Assembly: GCF_002224265.1 (NCBI RefSeq)
Contig: NZ_CP012882.1
Span: 930,001-994,000, forward strand
Direction of reading: 5' to 3'
Length of the DNA: 64,000 nt
Origin: Vibrio vulnificus NBRC 15645 = ATCC 27562
GTDB lineage: Bacteria; Pseudomonadota; Gammaproteobacteria; Enterobacterales; Vibrionaceae
A program made the translations under genes and the position numbers. The notes below the pieces were generated by a model. It saw nothing but the letters and a program-made list of their open reading frames with translations. It did not search any database and was not told where the DNA came from. This document shows, in pieces, positions 54,753 through 63,819 of the stretch. The stretch's first letter is position 1. Every line of letters starts with the position of its first letter.

Positions 54753-56077
54753 GGTTTGATCACGGTAGAAACCGGGAAGTGGTCTGAAAGGTTATAGTGT
54801 TTCCATAAGCTTTCTGCCGTTGAGCGAGGGATGTCTACACGGTTGTTGTTATCGCCTTTCACAGCGTACTCGTTACTCACCATCACGTAGTCGAGATATT
54901 CCACGTTCTCGCCACCAGAGAGAGGCTCGCCTGCAAAATTGTTGATACGAGGATCAAATGTTGATTCGGTGTAGCCTGAGTAGTGCGGTTCAATCGCGCT
55001 TAAGTTGGCGATCATCTGTTGATAGTCACCAGGAAACTTACGCTTATTGACGTTGAAGTCGCCGCTGTATATCACGGTTTCGTTAGCCGGAATCTTTAAT
55101 GACTGAGCGAGGGAGCGCATCTGTTTGAACTGACGCTGGCGGTAGTCGCGCGCAGTATCGGTATCGTATGACGCGGTGTGTGTGGCAAACACATGATAGG
55201 CTTCACCGCCTTTAATTACTTCAGCGTAGTTTACCCCTTTATCGGCAAAACAATCGGTACCTGTGCAATCAGGAAAGACAAACTGCGCCTGATTCACAAT
55301 CGGATAGCGGCTAACAATGATCACGCCACCGTCATAAATATTAAAGCCATTTTTATCCAACATTTTGGTTTGATAAGGGTACTCTTTGGCCAGTTCACGC
55401 AAAAAAGCATCGCGGCCATTGGCAAAAACTTCTTGTAATGCGAGCACATCATAGCCTTTGACATAGTCTGGGATGAGTTCAAAACGTTCACCAATATGGG
55501 ACGCAATAGCAGGCAGAGCCCAGATGTTGTAAGTCATGATCTTAAGATGCTGATCGTTGTCATCGACCACCTCATCGACCTTGCTTGGTGTGATGGTGTA
55601 GTGAAGATCGTCATAACGAGCGGTGGCCGAGGATTTAAACGCTAACTCCACTTCACGCTCACCAAACGCCAACGTCGGCGAGCGATGAACATTGCGGTCA
55701 TCTTTAAGAGACAAATTGACGTCGGCTGCGCTAACCCCATATTGAATCGAAGAGTTATACCAGTGCCCCCTCATTACCTGATTGAGGGAAATACTTTCGC
55801 CTTTCGGATTAGAGACCACGGTTTCAAAGCGGTAGGTATGATTGGTTTTCACGCCGTCCCAGCGGTTAAAGCTAAGAACTGATTTGGTTTCCCAAGGGCC
55901 AAGAGTTTGCACATGCTGTTGCCACTCATCACCATATTTGAGTAAGTCGCTGCCATCGTGTTTGATTTGAATGGTCAACGGTTGATCAGAGTTGTTCGTT
56001 AGGTAAACGTCGGTATCCGCCAGAGCAGGCATTGCGATTAAGCCTGTAAGGATCAGACTCCACTGCGTTATTTTCAT
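54749..56077 (-). CDS. Secreted neutral sphingomyelinase C (DNase I-like fold)
   Basis: 442 residues. Signal peptide (TQWSLILTGLIAMPALA). Residues ~20-165 form an extra N-terminal beta domain. The endonuclease/exonuclease/phosphatase domain follows with MTYNIWALP (metal-site Asn), LQEVFANGRD (metal-site Glu), FATHTASYD, YSGDFNVNK and the catalytic LSDHFPVSTV. It hydrolyses sphingomyelin to ceramide and phosphocholine, as the bacterial hemolytic SMases do. A single Cys pair (CTGTDC) may form a disulfide. It is coupled to the downstream chaperone-like gene. Confidence 0.88.
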   Translation of the reverse strand: MKITQWSLILTGLIAMPALADTDVYLTNNSDQPLTIQIKHDGSDLLKYGDEWQQHVQTLGPWETKSVLSFNRWDGVKTNHTYRFETVVSNPKGESISLNQVMRGHWYNSSIQYGVSAADVNLSLKDDRNVHRSPTLAFGEREVELAFKSSATARYDDLHYTITPSKVDEVVDDNDQHLKIMTYNIWALPAIASHIGERFELIPDYVKGYDVLALQEVFANGRDAFLRELAKEYPYQTKMLDKNGFNIYDGGVIIVSRYPIVNQAQFVFPDCTGTDCFADKGVNYAEVIKGGEAYHVFATHTASYDTDTARDYRQRQFKQMRSLAQSLKIPANETVIYSGDFNVNKRKFPGDYQQMIANLSAIEPHYSGYTESTFDPRINNFAGEPLSGGENVEYLDYVMVSNEYAVKGDNNNRVDIPRSTAESLWKHYNLSDHFPVSTVIKP

Positions 56078-56293
56078 CTTTCTTATCCATAAGTTAGGTT
56101 AGAGCGATTATTCTTATTTATAAATATTACTCACACGTTAAATATGGATGACAGAAGTGTGTTTGCGGATAAATGTTAAATAATTGTGATCTTTGTTCCT
56201 TGGCAAGACAAGCAAATCAGAAGGCCTTAATCATGTAGTTAAGCCCTCTAATTTTCTCAAGGGGATAAGATGAAACGGTTATGATGGCATGGC

Positions 56294-56812
56294 TCAACGC
56301 AGACTCTCACTCACAATACCGTACAAATTATTCTCCATACCATAGAGTTCTTTGGTGCCAAGTTGGCTAAAGCCGAGTTTTTGCAATAACCCATTGGAGG
56401 CTTGGTTGTCTGGTAGAGTGACGGCCAAAATCTGCTCCAACTGATCACGTTCAAAAGCGTTTGCCAACACGGCTTTAGCCGCTTCTTCAGCGTAGCCTTG
56501 GCGCCAATGTTTTTCTAAAAACGCGTAGCCGAGATCTGGGTGTTCCAACTCTGGTCGTTTTAGCACGCCGCACATACCAACAGGCGTGCCACACGCTTTG
56601 AGCGCTACCATACTTAAACCAAAACCGTAGTGTTGGTAGCTGGCGATGGGGCCGTTGGTGAGGTATTGAATCGCATCTTCGGTGGTGCGCACGTTTTTAT
56701 CAGCAATGTAGCGAATAAACGACGCTTGGTTGAGCAGTTGGATGATGAAATCGCTGTCACTCAGCTCAAAATGGCGAACAATCAAACGCTCGGTTTCACA
56801 CAATAGCGCCAT
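56294..56812 (-). CDS. GNAT acetyltransferase, RimJ/RimL-like
   Basis: 172 residues from ATG 56812 (GAGGAAG upstream). It starts ETERLIVRHFELSDSDFI, as ribosomal-protein N-acetyltransferase relatives do. The acetyl-CoA site is WRQGYAEEAAKAVLANAF, followed by NQASNGLLQKLGF. Substrate unknown. It stands alone; the 216 bases between it and the sphingomyelinase start hold no gene. Confidence 0.85.
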   Translation of the reverse strand: MALLCETERLIVRHFELSDSDFIIQLLNQASFIRYIADKNVRTTEDAIQYLTNGPIASYQHYGFGLSMVALKACGTPVGMCGVLKRPELEHPDLGYAFLEKHWRQGYAEEAAKAVLANAFERDQLEQILAVTLPDNQASNGLLQKLGFSQLGTKELYGMENNLYGIVSESLR

Positions 56813-57001
56813 GTTAATCTTCCTCATTGTTTTTAAATGCGTTGGCACTGTACGCCTTCTTACTAATAGAGAAAAGCAGTTTAGTTCTTACCAATCTTTG
56901 ACAGAGCGGTACAAACGCCAAGTCGTTTTTCTTATACAATTTCGCTGAATGTTTTAGCGATTTTTGCTCGCTTGTTATCACTGAAATAAATGGATAGACC
57001 A

Positions 57002-57364
57002 ATGAAAGCGCGTTTTTTTCTTTTGCTCCTCGTTTTAACGGGCTGCTCTGATATAGTTCAAAGCCACTATGACAATTACCAACAGGCTCAAGCAGATCAA
57101 CTCTTTGAAAGAGGGTGGCTGCCAGATGTTCTGCCTGTGTCGACCACGCAAATTGAAGTGGCCAATGATCTGGACAACAATACCTCTCAAGGTTCGTTTC
57201 TCATTGCAGAGAAAGAAATGGGGCAGTTTCTTAGCCAGCTACAGCCTTTAGAAACCGCAAACCAATATCGGTTTGAGTCGGACAACAGTGTCTGGATTTT
57301 TACGCTGAATGAAGCGGGTAAGGTAAGCTACCAACTTAGCGAATACCGCAGTGAGATGAAATAA
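57002..57364 (+). CDS. Small lipoprotein upstream of the chloramphenicol acetyltransferase gene
   Basis: 120 residues from ATG 57002 (an ATG at 56990 is in frame but leaves the GGATAG site unused). Signal sequence [12 protein letters not shown] with the lipobox LTGC. No family recognised; the remainder is a small alpha/beta-like domain with a hydrophilic Gln-rich start. It ends 10 bases before the next gene, so the two are probably co-transcribed. Confidence 0.7.
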   Translation: MKARFFLLLLVLTGCSDIVQSHYDNYQQAQADQLFERGWLPDVLPVSTTQIEVANDLDNNTSQGSFLIAEKEMGQFLSQLQPLETANQYRFESDNSVWIFTLNEAGKVSYQLSEYRSEMK

Positions 57365-57374
57365 CGAGAACAAG

Positions 57375-57998
57375 ATGAACTACTTTGACAGCCCATTTTC
57401 GGGTAAGCCAATCCAAGAGCAAATTACCAATCCTAATATCATCGTTGGGCGGCATAGCTACTACTCTGGCTATTATCATGGCCACGGTTTCGATGATTGC
57501 GTGCGTTACCTTAATCCAGAGCGAAATGATGTGGACAAGCTGATCATCGGTAGCTTTTGCTCAGTTGGCTCAGGCGCGGTTTTCATGATGGCAGGAAACC
57601 AAGGCCATAGAACGGATTGGGTCAGCACTTTTCCTTTCTTCTACCAACAAAATCCTAACTTTTCAGAAGCGAAAGATGGCTTTGTAAGAGCTGGGGATAC
57701 GCGCATTGGTCACGATGTATGGATTGGCTCGGAAGCGATGATCATGCCAGGTGTGACGATTGGAGATGGCGCGATAATCGCCAGTCGCGCGGTGGTGACC
57801 AAAGATGTGGCACCTTATGAGGTTGTGGGTTCAAACCCCGCTAAACACATCAAATTCCGCTTTTCTCCCCAAGAGATTGAGATGCTGCAGGAAATGCAAT
57901 GGTGGCAATGGTCAGATGAACAGCTTGGCCGATGCATGGCCTTGATGTGCTCGGCAGATATTGAAGGTTTGTATTTGTGGTGGAAGCAAAGCCGATAA
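57375..57998 (+). CDS. catB: Type-B (xenobiotic) chloramphenicol acetyltransferase, CatB-like
   Basis: 207 residues. Left-handed beta-helix (hexapeptide) acetyltransferase with the xenobiotic-family start [10 protein letters not shown], the catalytic His in [10 protein letters not shown], and repeats [20 protein letters not shown]. It transfers acetyl from acetyl-CoA to chloramphenicol or related hydroxyl compounds. Such genes are chromosomal in many vibrios. The actual resistance level cannot be read here. AGAACAAG precedes the ATG. Confidence 0.87.
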   Translation: MNYFDSPFSGKPIQEQITNPNIIVGRHSYYSGYYHGHGFDDCVRYLNPERNDVDKLIIGSFCSVGSGAVFMMAGNQGHRTDWVSTFPFFYQQNPNFSEAKDGFVRAGDTRIGHDVWIGSEAMIMPGVTIGDGAIIASRAVVTKDVAPYEVVGSNPAKHIKFRFSPQEIEMLQEMQWWQWSDEQLGRCMALMCSADIEGLYLWWKQSR

Positions 57999-58033
57999 TG
58001 GTGCCACTGTGAGCCGATCAAGGATCCTAAAAC

Positions 58034-58441
58034 ATGAAAGCTAAGCCCGTGAATGAACAACTCGTAGTGATTGCTTTGCCGTCCTTGATTCATCGTATTG
58101 GTGGGGAGATGACAAAGCACTTGAAAAGCGTGGCGGCGGAGCATGGTTGTGAACTTAAGCGCGTTCGTCGATCTCGCCATTGGCAAATTTCTGGTGAAGC
58201 TTTGGCACTGCAGGCGTTTTATGATCAAGTAAGGCGCTTGGAAGAAGACTCGGCCAGCTACTTGGTCAAAAAAATGCAATTGGCGTTGGCTTCACACAGC
58301 GAGAAGCTGGAACCGCTGGAAGACAAATTACAGCGTTTGGTGATGGAAAATCCGGCGATTACCTTGGCGGAGTTGATGTCGCAAACGCACTGCAGCTTAT
58401 CACAAGCAAGGAGTGCACGCTTTTCTGCTGAGGGTTTGTAA
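58034..58441 (+). CDS. Small protein of the RRF_GI type (ribosome-recycling-factor-like annotation)
   Basis: 135 residues. The start VVIALPSLIHRIGGEMTKHLKSV and the basic KRVRRSRHWQISG resemble a Vibrio family labelled ribosome recycling factor family protein in databases (from memory). The second half is helical with an HTH-like end (ITLAELMSQTHCSLSQARSARF). True ribosome-recycling function is doubtful given its length and sequence. It lies 35 bases after catB and shares the final terminator. Confidence 0.5.
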   Translation: MKAKPVNEQLVVIALPSLIHRIGGEMTKHLKSVAAEHGCELKRVRRSRHWQISGEALALQAFYDQVRRLEEDSASYLVKKMQLALASHSEKLEPLEDKLQRLVMENPAITLAELMSQTHCSLSQARSARFSAEGL

Positions 58442-58469
58442 GCTGGGATGACGCGAAGAGGAATAAGAG

Positions 58470-58492
58470 AAGAGCCACAATGTGTGGCTCTT
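58470..58492. terminator. Terminator between the catB operon and rhlE
   Basis: 10-bp stem AAGAGCCACA / TGTGGCTCTT with loop ATG, located between convergent genes. Confidence 0.8.
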
Positions 58493-58505
58493 GTCGTTTT
58501 AACCG

Positions 58506-60047
58506 TTAAGCGCTTTGTGGACGTGGCTTACGACGTTGAGCCGAAGGCTTGCCATTAGCAGGCTTGTTGTTGCCAGTTTTCGCTTTGTTTGGCTTGGCAT
58601 GACTTGGCTTGCCGTGTGTTTTGCCATTTGCGTTGTTCGCAGGTTTCGAGCCTTTTGTATTTGGTCTCTTACCTTTGTTGGCTGAATCATTGTTACCTTC
58701 TTTTGGCGCAGAGAACTGACGTTTGGCTTTGCCATTACCATTACCATTACCACGGTTCTGCCCTTGAGGTTTGTCTGCCGCTTTCGCCTTTTGGCTGCCT
58801 TTGCTGTTCGCCTCACCGCCTGTTGCTTCCGCATTCGGAGCTTTCGGTTTCTTTGGCTTCTTCGGTTTTTTCGGCTTAATTGGGCGCGTATCCAGTTTAG
58901 ATTCTGGTACTGCGTTGGTTGGCGCGTGACCTTCCAGTGCTTTACGAGGTAGCACTTCTTGAATCAAACGCTCAATGGCAAACAGTTCAGGCGCTTCGAG
59001 CGCACAGACTAGAGAAATTGCCTTACCCGTTTCACCGGCGCGACCAGTACGGCCAATACGGTGTACATAATCTTCCGCCACTTTTGGAAGCTCAAAGTTC
59101 ACGACTTGAGGAAGCTGAGGAATATCGATACCGCGCGCGGCGATGTCGGTTGCTACCAGTACGCGAACGTCGCCTGATTTAAAATCCGCCAACGCTTTGG
59201 TACGAGCACCTTGGCTCTTGTTGCCGTGGATAGCAGCGGCAGTCAGGCCTTGATCGGTAAGGAAAGCCGCGAGGCGGTTTGCGCCATGCTTGGTGCGAGT
59301 AAACACCAGTACTTGTCGCCAGTCACCGTCTTTAATCAGCTTGGCAAGCATCGCTGGCTTTTTCTTTACGTCTGCTGGGTAGATACTCTGCTCTACGGTG
59401 CGAGCCGTCGAGTTGGCTGGGTTAACCGATATCTCGATAGGGTTATTCACCAAGCCTTTTGCCAGTTCGCGAATTTCGTCAGAAAACGTGGCTGAGAACA
59501 GCAGGTTTTGGCGTTTTGCTGGCAGCAAAGCCAAAATCTTGCGGATATCACGAATGAAACCCATATCCAACATGCGGTCGGCTTCGTCCAGTACTAGCAC
59601 TTCGAGCTGATCAAACTTCACCGCATTTTGGCTGTACAAGTCCATCAAACGGCCTGGTGTTGCCACCAACACATCAGCACCTTTACGCAGGCGCAGCATT
59701 TGTGGGTTGATTTTCACACCACCAAACACCACTGCACTGTTTAAATCCAAATGGCGGCTGTACATAAAGACGTTTTCTTGTACTTGCGCGGCTAATTCGC
59801 GGGTCGGCGTTAAGATAAGCGCACGAATGTGGTTTGCACGCACACGTGGCCCCTTCGCCAGGCGTTCAAGAATAGGCAGCGTGAAGCCCGCAGTTTTACC
59901 TGTTCCTGTCTGTGCCGCCGCCATGACATCTTTGCCTTCTAAAATAGCAGGGATGGCCTGCAATTGGATGGGAGAAGGGGTGTCATAGCCTTTTTCCTGA
60001 ATAGCTTTAAGGATTGGTGCAGACAGACCTAAGGAGGTAAAACCCAT
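58506..60047 (-). CDS. rhlE: DEAD-box RNA helicase, RhlE type
   Basis: 513 residues. All core motifs are present: Q motif region [20 protein letters not shown] (I), PTRELAAQ (Ia), TPGRLMD (Ib), DEAD (II), SAT (III), DIAARGID and [10 protein letters not shown] (VI). The last ~130 residues are a basic low-complexity tail with [12 protein letters not shown] and Asn/Gly/Lys-rich stretches, which should bind RNA non-specifically and may drive condensation. RhlE acts in rRNA and mRNA remodelling. Confidence 0.92.
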   Translation of the reverse strand: MGFTSLGLSAPILKAIQEKGYDTPSPIQLQAIPAILEGKDVMAAAQTGTGKTAGFTLPILERLAKGPRVRANHIRALILTPTRELAAQVQENVFMYSRHLDLNSAVVFGGVKINPQMLRLRKGADVLVATPGRLMDLYSQNAVKFDQLEVLVLDEADRMLDMGFIRDIRKILALLPAKRQNLLFSATFSDEIRELAKGLVNNPIEISVNPANSTARTVEQSIYPADVKKKPAMLAKLIKDGDWRQVLVFTRTKHGANRLAAFLTDQGLTAAAIHGNKSQGARTKALADFKSGDVRVLVATDIAARGIDIPQLPQVVNFELPKVAEDYVHRIGRTGRAGETGKAISLVCALEAPELFAIERLIQEVLPRKALEGHAPTNAVPESKLDTRPIKPKKPKKPKKPKAPNAEATGGEANSKGSQKAKAADKPQGQNRGNGNGNGKAKRQFSAPKEGNNDSANKGKRPNTKGSKPANNANGKTHGKPSHAKPNKAKTGNNKPANGKPSAQRRKPRPQSA

Positions 60048-60289
60048 GTATGATTCTCTATGTTGGTAAAGTCAGGGCCGACGATTTCGCTATCGGCCAA
60101 AAGTGCGACATTCTGAGGCTTTTAAGGGGGGACTTCAACCGATAATTCTCCTTTCTCGAAATCCGTCATTTGGGAATCTTTGTGTGATCAATCTCTCTTT
60201 TCTGATTTCGTCTTTAAAATCGTCCTTTACCTCAATTTAGCTTGAGGTTTTAGGCTGCTCCTTGTTAGTTAAGTGCAAGGAGCAAAATG

Positions 60290-60718
60290 ATGAAAAGTTA
60301 TGTAGAACACGCCAACATGTCGGTGGTTGATGCGCAGAAAACCATTCATTTCTTAACCAGTGCGATTCCCGAATGGCGAGTACGTGGCTGAGGCAAGCTA
60401 GACAACTGGTTTGGCCGCGCGATTGAGTGGTTCCATGTTGGCGATGAACAGAGTTATATCGCCATCAGCACTGGTGGTGAGGGGGATGCCGCGAACTGGA
60501 CAACGGCTTTCACTGGGGTGAAGCATATTGGCATTGTGGTACCCAATGTGGATGCGGTGGTCGAGCGACTCGCGTTGGCGGGCTACGCTTTAGATCATTG
60601 GGGTGGCGATCATCCACATCGCAAGAGCGTTTACTATCTCGAAGATCATGGTTTCCAGTTCGAATTTGTTGAGTACTTCAGTCAAGAAAGTGATCTGAAA
60701 AACGATTACACGCTATAA
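60290..60718 (+). pseudogene. VOC (glyoxalase-fold) protein gene with an in-frame UGA
   Basis: ATG 60290 follows AAGGAG by 7 bases. The frame runs 142 codons to TAA at 60718 but is broken by TGA at codon 34 (60389-60391), between VRG and GKLDNWFG. Reading through gives a normal VOC half: HANMSVVDAQKTIHFL at the start, then KHIGIVVPNVDAVVERL and FQFEFVEYF. Codon use stays coding-like on both sides. A recent nonsense change (for example CGA, GGA or TCA to TGA) or a sequencing error is most likely. Restart at internal ATG or GTG codons would lose the first metal-site strand. Confidence 0.75.
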
Positions 60719-60747
60719 CTAAAAATAACCGAAAGGAGAGAAACGTC

Positions 60748-61167
60748 ATGGAGAAGGCAAGGCCGATTCAGTTGCAAGCGATTGATCACATTGTGCTGAG
60801 GGTGGTGGATCTGCCCAAGATGTTAGCATTTTATTGCGATATTTTAGGCTGTGTTGTTGAGCGTGAAGTGGCCGAGTTTGGCTTAACTCAGTTGCGAGCA
60901 GGCAGTGCACTGATTGATCTGGTCACGGTGGACAGCAAGCTCGGGCAACAAGGCGGCAGAGCACCCGAGCAAGAAGGGCGAAATCTGGATCATTTCTGTT
61001 TGCAAATCACCCCTAAAGATGAGCAAGAGATTCTCGATTTTCTGACTCTTCACGGGGTGAAGGTGGAAGATTTCGCCAATCGCTATGGCGCGCAAGGATT
61101 TGGCCGTTCCATTTACCTCTCCGATCCTGAGGGCAATACAGTTGAGCTCAAACCTCAGAACTCTTGA
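60748..61167 (+). CDS. VOC-family (glyoxalase/dioxygenase fold) protein
   Basis: 139 residues. One vicinal-oxygen-chelate module: DHIVLRVVDLPKMLAFYCDILG with the first metal His, NLDHFCLQI with the second His, and YLSDPEGNTVELK with the Glu. GAAAGGAG precedes the ATG. Substrate unknown. It lies 29 bases after the broken VOC gene, so the two formed one transcript. Its last 13 bases overlap the convergent marR-type gene, and an 11-bp hairpin (AGAGCAGCAA... 61187-61209) inside that gene probably ends transcription. Confidence 0.82.
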   Translation: MEKARPIQLQAIDHIVLRVVDLPKMLAFYCDILGCVVEREVAEFGLTQLRAGSALIDLVTVDSKLGQQGGRAPEQEGRNLDHFCLQITPKDEQEILDFLTLHGVKVEDFANRYGAQGFGRSIYLSDPEGNTVELKPQNS

Positions 61168-61571
61168 TTCATCTTCTCAAGGCAAGAGAGCAGCAACGCT
61201 TGCTGCTCTTCGTCGATATGGCGTGTGAGCTCGCGAACCAAATCAAGATGCAATTGATTGTGCTGGCGATGAATCACTTGTCCCGCTTCTGTTAGCTTGA
61301 CGACGATGGCACGTCGATCTTCTGGAAGTGCACAGCGCTCAATCAACTCTGCTTTGACCAGTTTTTCTATCTGCACCGTTAGCGTACCGGTTGTGATGCC
61401 TAGTTTTTCTGCCAGTTCCTTCATTCGCAACGCACCGTGACAGCCGAGCACTTCAATGGTGTGAATTTGCGCCAATGAGTAACCGGTTTCTTTCACCACC
61501 GATTGCTCCCACGAAGACATCTTGTCGTAGAATTCAGTCAGAGTTTGATTGAGTTTTTCTAAATTTAGCAT
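61155..61571 (-). CDS. MarR-family regulator, possible metal sensor
   Basis: 138 residues. The winged helix runs through LRMKELAEKLGITTGTLTVQIEKLV and the wing PEDRRAIVVKLTEAG. A His at LAQIHTIEVL and a His cluster in IHRQHNQLHLDL fall where the zinc sensor AdcR has ligands (comparison from memory). Its start overlaps the stop of the exporter gene by one base (TAATG), so the two form one operon. A zinc or other divalent metal effector is inference; most MarR proteins bind organic ligands. Confidence 0.8.
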   Translation of the reverse strand: MLNLEKLNQTLTEFYDKMSSWEQSVVKETGYSLAQIHTIEVLGCHGALRMKELAEKLGITTGTLTVQIEKLVKAELIERCALPEDRRAIVVKLTEAGQVIHRQHNQLHLDLVRELTRHIDEEQQALLLSCLEKMNQEF

Positions 61572-62494
61572 TACTTGGCCGGTTGCAGTTCCAACGTGAG
61601 GTGGTGAATCTTATCAAATTTTTCCAGCATGTGTTTATATTCCTCATACGAGGTTTTGCTGTGATCCACCAAGCTGATGATTGCGCCGTAATGGTGGGCG
61701 CTGATTCGCCAAACATGTAAATCAGTCACCGTGGCATAAGGGCTTAACGTTTGGTTAAGCTGTTCGAGATAATTCGATTCAATGCTTTCATCAAGTAAAA
61801 TAGGCGCGGTCTGTTTCACTAGCCCGAAGGTCCATTTACCGATCACCAGTGCACCGACGATGCCCATCAATGCATCGAGCCAAATCCAACCATAGAACTT
61901 CCCAATGATGAGAGCCACAATAGCTAAGATTGAAGTGAGGGCATCCGCCAGTACATGAAGATAAGCGGCACGCAGATTGTGGTCGTGATGGTGCTCATGC
62001 TCATGTTCATTTTCGTGGTGATGGTCATGATGATGATCGCCGTGGTCGTGATGATGGTGATCATGCAGCAAGAACATACTGGCGACATTGACGGATAATC
62101 CAACCACCGCCACCAAGATCGCTTCATTAAATTGAATACTTTCAGGATTAAATAGGCGGTGAACAGATTCCACCACCATCAGCAACGCGACGATTCCTAA
62201 AGCCATCGCGCTGGTAAAGCCACCAAGCACGCTGACTTTACCCGTGCCAAAAGAGAAACGAGCGCTGTGCGCGTGTTTTTTCGCATACCGATACGCAAAG
62301 AGGGTGATGCAAAAGGCTGCCGCGTGCGTCCCCATGTGCCAACCGTCAGCCAGTAGTGCCATGGAGCCGTAAAGGGTACCTGCAACGATTTCCGCCACCA
62401 TAGTAAAAAGAGTGAGTAAAAGGACATAAAACGTGCGTTTTTCACCTTGTTGATTGTGTGTGGTAAATCGGTGGCTTTGAGAGCAAGCAGACAT
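61571..62494 (-). CDS. Cation diffusion facilitator (CDF) metal exporter, DmeF/ZitB-like
   Basis: 307 residues from ATG 62494; the frame extends upstream across the operator-like repeats, so this start is preferred. It has six membrane helices. The first membrane metal site is LLADGWHMGTHA (HxxxH/D form) and the partner site is HVLADALTSILA. A large His-rich cytoplasmic loop (HDHHHHDHGDHHHDHHHENE region) sits between helices IV and V. The C-terminal domain has TDLHVWRISA. Exports Zn, Co or Ni out of the cytoplasm in exchange for protons. It is the first gene of a two-gene operon with a MarR regulator. Confidence 0.88.
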   Translation of the reverse strand: MSACSQSHRFTTHNQQGEKRTFYVLLLTLFTMVAEIVAGTLYGSMALLADGWHMGTHAAAFCITLFAYRYAKKHAHSARFSFGTGKVSVLGGFTSAMALGIVALLMVVESVHRLFNPESIQFNEAILVAVVGLSVNVASMFLLHDHHHHDHGDHHHDHHHENEHEHEHHHDHNLRAAYLHVLADALTSILAIVALIIGKFYGWIWLDALMGIVGALVIGKWTFGLVKQTAPILLDESIESNYLEQLNQTLSPYATVTDLHVWRISAHHYGAIISLVDHSKTSYEEYKHMLEKFDKIHHLTLELQPAK

Positions 62495-62511
62495 AAAAGA
62501 AAATCCATTTG

Positions 62512-62557
62512 TTTGATAGTCAAAATATTTGAAAATCAATTTAGTTTGATTATCAAA
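62512..62557. promoter_or_regulatory. Three tandem TTTGA-N3-TCAAA operator-like palindromes
   Basis: TTTGATAGTCAAA (62512-62524), TTTGAAAATCAA (62528-62539) and TTTGATTATCAAA (62545-62557) lie 18-63 bases upstream of the CDF exporter start, at a spacing of 16-17 bp. They are the likely binding sites of the MarR protein encoded in the same operon, giving self-regulation. Confidence 0.65.
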
Positions 62558-62749
62558 GTAAGTCAACGTTTTGTTGCGTGTAGAAAACGCAACAAGCCAC
62601 ACAGTGTGGCTTGTTGGTCAGGTAACTGGTGGTTGATAGGCAAATTATGCAATAAAGTGCATTTACGATCGCACTCGCATTTATTAATAAATAATCGCCT
62701 TTAAAGTGTAGTAACATATTATCTTCAAAATTCATGGAGGATATATTAA

Positions 62750-63211
62750 ATGGAAAGGTGTCCAGCTATCGTAGGTGTTGTTTTCGATGATGAGAGCTTA
62801 AAGGCTATAGATCGAATTAATGAATTACATGAATTAGAAAAAAGTGCTAAGTTTTTTATTAGTATAGGTAATTTGTTTAATATATTTGCTGGAAATACTG
62901 TTAAAGGTGCTGGTAGTTCAGGTTTGACAAAGGCAATATCTGCAGTCCCATTCGTAAAAAATAGTGATGGTTTTACAAAAGCTAAAGATCTCAGTGTCTC
63001 TATTGGTATGGGCATTTCATCTGATGTTGGTCAGACAGCTTGGAATATAACACAGGCGAACTGGGAATATTATTTTAAATCTTATAGTGCACTTGAAACG
63101 ATTAAGTTAAAGCAAATATATGATATAGCAACTTATCAAGCTGTAATTCACACTTCTGATAGGAAGCAATACAGATTTTGGAAAGCTATTTCTGATGGGT
63201 GTAAACTATGA
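62750..63211 (+). CDS. Unidentified AT-rich gene A of a two-gene unit
   Basis: 153 residues. GGAGG lies 10 bases before the ATG. No signal peptide. The middle is Gly/Ser/Ala-rich with a weakly hydrophobic stretch (FFISIGNLFNIFAG), and the C-terminal part is aromatic and polar (WEYYFKSYSALE). Base composition is much more AT-rich than the surroundings and codon use is skewed to A/T, which points to recent acquisition. Its stop overlaps gene B (ATGA). No family recognised. Confidence 0.6.
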   Translation: MERCPAIVGVVFDDESLKAIDRINELHELEKSAKFFISIGNLFNIFAGNTVKGAGSSGLTKAISAVPFVKNSDGFTKAKDLSVSIGMGISSDVGQTAWNITQANWEYYFKSYSALETIKLKQIYDIATYQAVIHTSDRKQYRFWKAISDGCKL

Positions 63212-63696
63212 GAAATGTTTTGTTTTTGGGTTTTTTATTGATATTTTTGCCTTTTTTTGCAAAAGCGGATATAGAAGATCAAATGTATTCTGACTTGAAT
63301 GTATCAATTTCAAATTTAGGTGAACGAATTGAGCATTGTAGAAAACTAGCGTTAGAAAATAAGCCAAGTGAAAGAACTATTTCATACTTAAAAGATAAAC
63401 CTGATTCTTTCTTTTCAATATTGCCGTATGTTAATCATTTAGCGATGGAAAAATGCACGTTAGAGCAAAAGAAAAATTTGGCCTATGTGCTGCTTTATGT
63501 GAAAAACAACTCTTCTAGAGAAATAACAATCAGTCTCATAAAATCGACTGAAAAATTGGCGTTTAGTGTAGACCATTCTCAAAAAGTTAACTTTGAATCA
63601 CTAGACCCAGAATCCAAAGCGTTTATTTTATCGAATGACTTTTTCTCAAAGCCTTTTGATGTATTAGGCTTATTTGAAAAAGTTACTGAAGAATAA
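63208..63696 (+). CDS. Unidentified AT-rich gene B, exported protein
   Basis: 162 residues. A clear signal peptide (RNVLFLGFLLIFLPFFAKA) sends the product to the periplasm. The mature part is helical, with two Cys (HCRKLA and KCTLEQ) that could form a disulfide. It is translated through a 4-base overlap with gene A. An effector-immunity or membrane-stress pair are options, but nothing in the sequence decides. Same AT-rich composition as gene A. Confidence 0.6.
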   Translation: MRNVLFLGFLLIFLPFFAKADIEDQMYSDLNVSISNLGERIEHCRKLALENKPSERTISYLKDKPDSFFSILPYVNHLAMEKCTLEQKKNLAYVLLYVKNNSSREITISLIKSTEKLAFSVDHSQKVNFESLDPESKAFILSNDFFSKPFDVLGLFEKVTEE

Positions 63697-63819
63697 TGGC
63701 ATACAAGGCGTTTCAGAGAGGCTTGGTACGCCTAGCACTCCCTGCTTACGCTTGGCATGCTGGCTAAGGTGCGATGCAGTCACTTTGGTCGCGTGTGCCT
63801 GCATCCTCCATGTGTGGCT

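Noticed and set aside
60389..60391. UGA in the VOC gene as a selenocysteine codon
   Set aside because: No convincing SECIS hairpin directly 3' of the codon, and VOC proteins do not use Cys or Sec at this place as far as I know. Mutation or error is simpler.
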